A stretch of 64,000 nucleotides of DNA from Combretum micranthum (Eukaryota > Streptophyta > Magnoliopsida > Myrtales > Combretaceae). The position numbers were made by a program, and so were the translations under genes. The notes below the pieces were generated by a model. It did not search any database. It was not told the DNA's origin and worked only from the letters and a program-made list of their open reading frames with translations. Below are positions 61,501-64,000 of the stretch, in pieces; positions within the stretch are counted from its first letter, which is position 1, and each line of letters opens with the position of its first letter. Location: positions 159,678-223,677 of the forward strand of contig JAMXBD010002221.1 of the NCBI GenBank assembly GCA_024138025.1, read 5' to 3'.

Positions 61501-61974
61501 AAGAGAGAATAGTGAAAAAGTAGAGATAGTATGAATTGTGTAGAGTTGTACAATGAATAGTGTACAAGACATAAATGTACCGATAATAAGGAAAATAGGA
61601 GTAAAAGTACGATATCTAATATTTTAAGTTACCGAAAAATTATAAAACTGATATTTTTGAAAACCTTATATTTTTACGAGTCTAACGGTATCAATGGAAT
61701 ATTTTTAATATCCCAATCCTTAGGACACGTTTTTCAAAACTAGTATTCGTTCGGGTTCGAGACGGATCAAATTTTAACCAATATGATATTTTTACACATC
61801 CTTATATAATTATGAACTATTCTACACACTTAGCTTACATCTACTCTATGCAAGTTAGGAGCGCGGGATTGTTGGACCTAAACTGCTAGGTTCTACAAGG
61901 GTATTGTTGACCGTAGGGTTTCCGGTTAACTTCTGGTTTTGGTTTAGAGATAACATAAAACTTGGGGATTTACA
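58580..61974 (-). mobile_element. Solo LTR K (minus strand)
   Basis: This 3395-bp LTR reads TGTCATGCCCTAAAGG to GGGGATTTACA and has the perfect TSD TTAGA (58575-58579 and 61975-61979). The hairpin CATATGATTtttcggtAATCATATG is at 59098-59122, and a two-copy 36-bp repeat (GCTTCTAACCAAATGTCCTG) at 59169-59239. A GGCGCCGACC motif lies near 61362 and a donor-like ATTACCTAAAAG near 61114. The TATA region is weaker (GTTTATAG near 61287). No coding domain was seen. Confidence 0.93.
59169..59239 (-). repeat. Two-copy minisatellite of LTR K (about 36 bp)
   Basis: GCTTCTAACCAAA(T/C)GTCCTG followed by AAGCTTTA(G/A)TTAA appears twice in tandem, in the same LTR slot that holds unrelated arrays in other copies. 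Confidence 0.9.
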
Positions 61975-61979
61975 TTAGA

Positions 61980-62195
61980 GGCACTAGAAGATAGGAAAAA
62001 GATAAAATGGAATATGCATGAGGATTTTTGGTGAAACTATACTAAGTATATCATAACTTCAATTGTTGTTAAATTAATTCCTGTCCCTATATTATGTTGA
62101 AGTGTTTGCAAATATTTCTATGATCGCCTTTAAAATACTCTATTTATATGTTAAAGAATAAATTGATCATGCATCTCATGAAGTAAGTTGCATTG
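61980..62195 (+). mobile_element. LTR H, fragment 4
   Basis: It continues H after K (GGCACTAGAAGATAGG matches TTGCACTAGAATTTAGG of the coding element's LTR at about 7505). It ends in CATTG before the second-family solo LTR. Confidence 0.85.
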
Positions 62196-63043
62196 TGATA
62201 TGATCGAAGACGAAGTACGTTGACCTATGACGAAACCCGTAATCTAATCAGGAAAACTAACCCTAGATCGTCTAAGAATCGATGGAAACTGCAACCCGTT
62301 GCCTATATGGAGGCAATAACCTTGGTATAGTCATAGATGCCACAACTGGTGATGGCAAACTGATTGATAGGTCAAAGGGGTTGAACACCATGGAAAACTC
62401 TAGATAAGTTCATAAACAAGTTCTTTCCAAAACTCAAAGAGAAAAAACTCTAATATTTTCATTTATCGTAAGTTATCTCAAAAGATTACATATGATGGGT
62501 TTATATAGGCTTTAATTAGTCTAAAACTAAGCTACAATAAATAAGGAAAAATAACCTATTAATGAATCATAGGGATATGTAAAGACAAACTTGATAATAA
62601 ACAACTTATTAATGACTCCTAGATATATTTAAAGATAACCTTGACAAATAAACAAGGAAATATGAAAAGACATAAAAAATCCAAAAAGACACAAAAATAA
62701 AATGAAGGCCGGCATATTTATCATTGAAGGCAGGCGACTTTCAAATAAAATTATGAAACTAAACAATTTTGAATGCTGGTAGGAAGGCTGGTGGCTTAAG
62801 AAGATACGCTGGCGGCGTTGGCCATGAAGGCCGACGGTGTTAGGCCAACATATAGGCCTTTGTAGCTCCAATTCTTCGAGTTTTCAACCTCTCGTATCCT
62901 AAACTATTATATATGCATCCTTAGTTTGCTTATCTCTTGTTTTTATCTTTGGAACTCCAGTCATTGAGTCTTCAATTCCTTGAAATGCATTGTTGAACTT
63001 GGAGTTAGTCAACTCTGGACTTGATGCTATCTAGATCACATCA
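62196..63043 (-). mobile_element. Candidate solo LTR of a second family (848 bp)
   Basis: The ends TGATATGATC and GATCACATCA are inverted repeats with one mismatch and give TG...CA. The LTR H reading resumes after it. The flanks CATTG (62191-62195) and AAGTG (63044-63048) are a TSD decayed at two of five positions. Comparison with the coding element's LTR (CACATTGCATTCAC near 7716) fits a CATTG target. A minus-strand TATA box (TATATAAA within GCCTATATAAACCC, near 62500-62513) sets the orientation. A remnant of the same end is at 17952-18028. Confidence 0.7.
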
Positions 63044-63048
63044 AAGTG

Positions 63049-63519
63049 CATTTGCTGCTATACCTTTAGTGGGACAAGAGTATAATAATGGTGGTAAGTA
63101 AGGCTCTAAAAATCTACAAGTGGCATGTAGTAGCTAGTAAGATCTACAAGTTTTAGTGGCGAGTAGTAGCCAAAAAGATCTATAAAACCTATTAATGAAT
63201 TGTAGTCGTATGAGCCTGAAACACCCAACCCTGAATGGAGGCCATAAATCCATTTAAATATTTGATTTCCGGTTGATTATATGTATTGTTTGCTCATGTG
63301 ATTGGTGCATTTCATATGTTTGTTTAATAACTTGTTTGATTTCCTTGTATGGGTATGTTATCATGGGAATATTCTCACTAAGCTAGCTGTACTTACGCCC
63401 CAATAGATTTTTGCTATCATAGGACCATCTGCTCTTTTAACCCAAAGTCACCTTATTTTCAATTAAGATACAAGCATATTTTGGAAGCTTTTAGGGGAAT
63501 TTTACTCGAAGACTTAGAC
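63049..63519 (+). mobile_element. LTR H, fragment 5
   Basis: It resumes H (CTGCTATACCTTTAGTGGGAC) with ATCTACAAG..GTGGCGAGTAGTAGCC units like those of the coding element's LTR, a weak palindrome near 63265 and CTCACTAAGCTAGCTG. It ends at ACTTAGAC, where LTR L starts. About 250 bp of H should lie beyond the window. Confidence 0.85.
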
Positions 63520-64000
63520 TGTAAGCCCCGGAAAATTCCAGTAAATAATTCAAGATGAACTTCGAAAATAAACCCTAAAAATCACTTCAAATTAAAACCG
63601 AATTTCGATAAGTCCTAATTCATAAACGAATTCAAAAACTTCTTAATCTTGAGAAAATGAAAATCTTTAAACAATAAAATAAGAACTCAGTGGTCTTCAA
63701 ATTCAAAACCACGACGTACGAAAAATTCCGTATTTAACTCCGACTTATAAAAACGGGTAATAGAAGCTCAAAAACAAATTATTAAAAAGCAAATAACGAT
63801 TGACTTTCGAAAATATAACTCAATTCAAGAATTCCGAAAACATTAAGAGATATTAAATACTTACAAAAATAAAATTTAAAATAAATTTCTCAAATTAAAT
63901 ATGTTGTATAAACATAAATATCAATTTCCAAATTGGCAAAGGTCTAAACCGGAAAATCACCCGTAAACCCTAAGCAGAACACAATAGCTTAAGTCCGCAA
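63520..64000 (+). mobile_element. LTR L, 5' start (plus strand), cut by window end
   Basis: It begins TGTAAGCCCCGGAAAATTCC and matches the reverse complement of the outer end of LTR B (15755 down to about 15270). It therefore belongs to a subtype with an extra 5' segment of roughly 400 bp. The 5 bp before it, TAGAC, would be its TSD. The right side is outside the window. Confidence 0.8.

Noticed and set aside
61115..61567. Hydrophobic 150-residue minus-strand open frame
   Set aside because: It spans the promoter and leader of LTR K, is driven by T/C-rich composition, and is not conserved in frame in LTRs F or J.
62196..63043. Mutator-like DNA transposon as the identity of this insert
   Set aside because: An approximate 10-11-bp flank match (AAGTTGCATTG/AAGTGCATTTG) was considered. 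Comparison with the intact LTR target supports a decayed 5-bp duplication, and TG...CA ends plus a TATA box fit a solo LTR better.

Overview
This is eudicot plant nuclear DNA. It is AT-rich, most of it is LTR retrotransposon sequence, and it holds two spliced host genes with plant-type GT-AG introns. The species cannot be named from sequence alone.

Left block (1-29100): nested copies of one long-LTR Ty3/gypsy family. The family is identified at 1-8523, where a decayed pol (RNase H, integrase, chromodomain) is followed by a polypurine tract and a 3.2 kb 3' LTR that starts TGTAA. Every other copy here looks like an LTR alone (about 3.4-3.9 kb, ends TG...CA), and most have matching 5-bp target-site duplications (TSDs). 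Solo LTR A (1160-4646, TSD TAGAT) sits inside the integrase of the coding element. Minus-strand LTR C (8524-17951, in pieces) is broken by the coding element, by truncated LTR D and by composite LTR B (11326-15755, TSD TCGCC). Plus-strand LTR E (18029-29100, TSD TCAAC) contains minus-strand F (20030-27156, TSD ACACT), which contains plus-strand G (21604-25235, TSD AAACC). This is a three-level nest of solo LTRs in alternating orientation.

Middle island (29101-47648): decayed remains of a PPR gene (minus strand), a foldback MITE, and a complete but frameshifted Ty1/copia element on the minus strand (30819-37429, TSD ACTTG, with PBS and PPT). Then come about 3.7 kb of AT-rich intergenic DNA with a second foldback element and the two host genes. 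These are a seven-exon receptor-like cytoplasmic kinase of the PBL28 type (41189-43697, plus) and, convergent with it, a two-exon plastid-type GNAT acetyltransferase (46503-44915, minus). From memory, the Arabidopsis homologues (At1g24030 and At1g24040) are also adjacent, so this pair is probably ancestral microsynteny. The GNAT gene has an apparent 1-nt frameshift in its conserved C-terminal part.

Right block (47649-64000): plus-strand LTR H is interrupted by a hAT-type element (48199-49049, 8-bp TSD), minus-strand LTR I (TSD AATAC) holding minus-strand LTR J (TSD CTAAC), minus-strand LTR K (TSD TTAGA), a short solo LTR of another family (62196-63043), and the start of plus-strand LTR L, which runs off the window.

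The least-explained signals lie inside the long LTR. There is a conserved 25-nt hairpin whose arms covary between copies, two further conserved hairpins, a conserved splice-donor-like site downstream of the TATA box, and a minisatellite slot filled by different repeat units in different copies.
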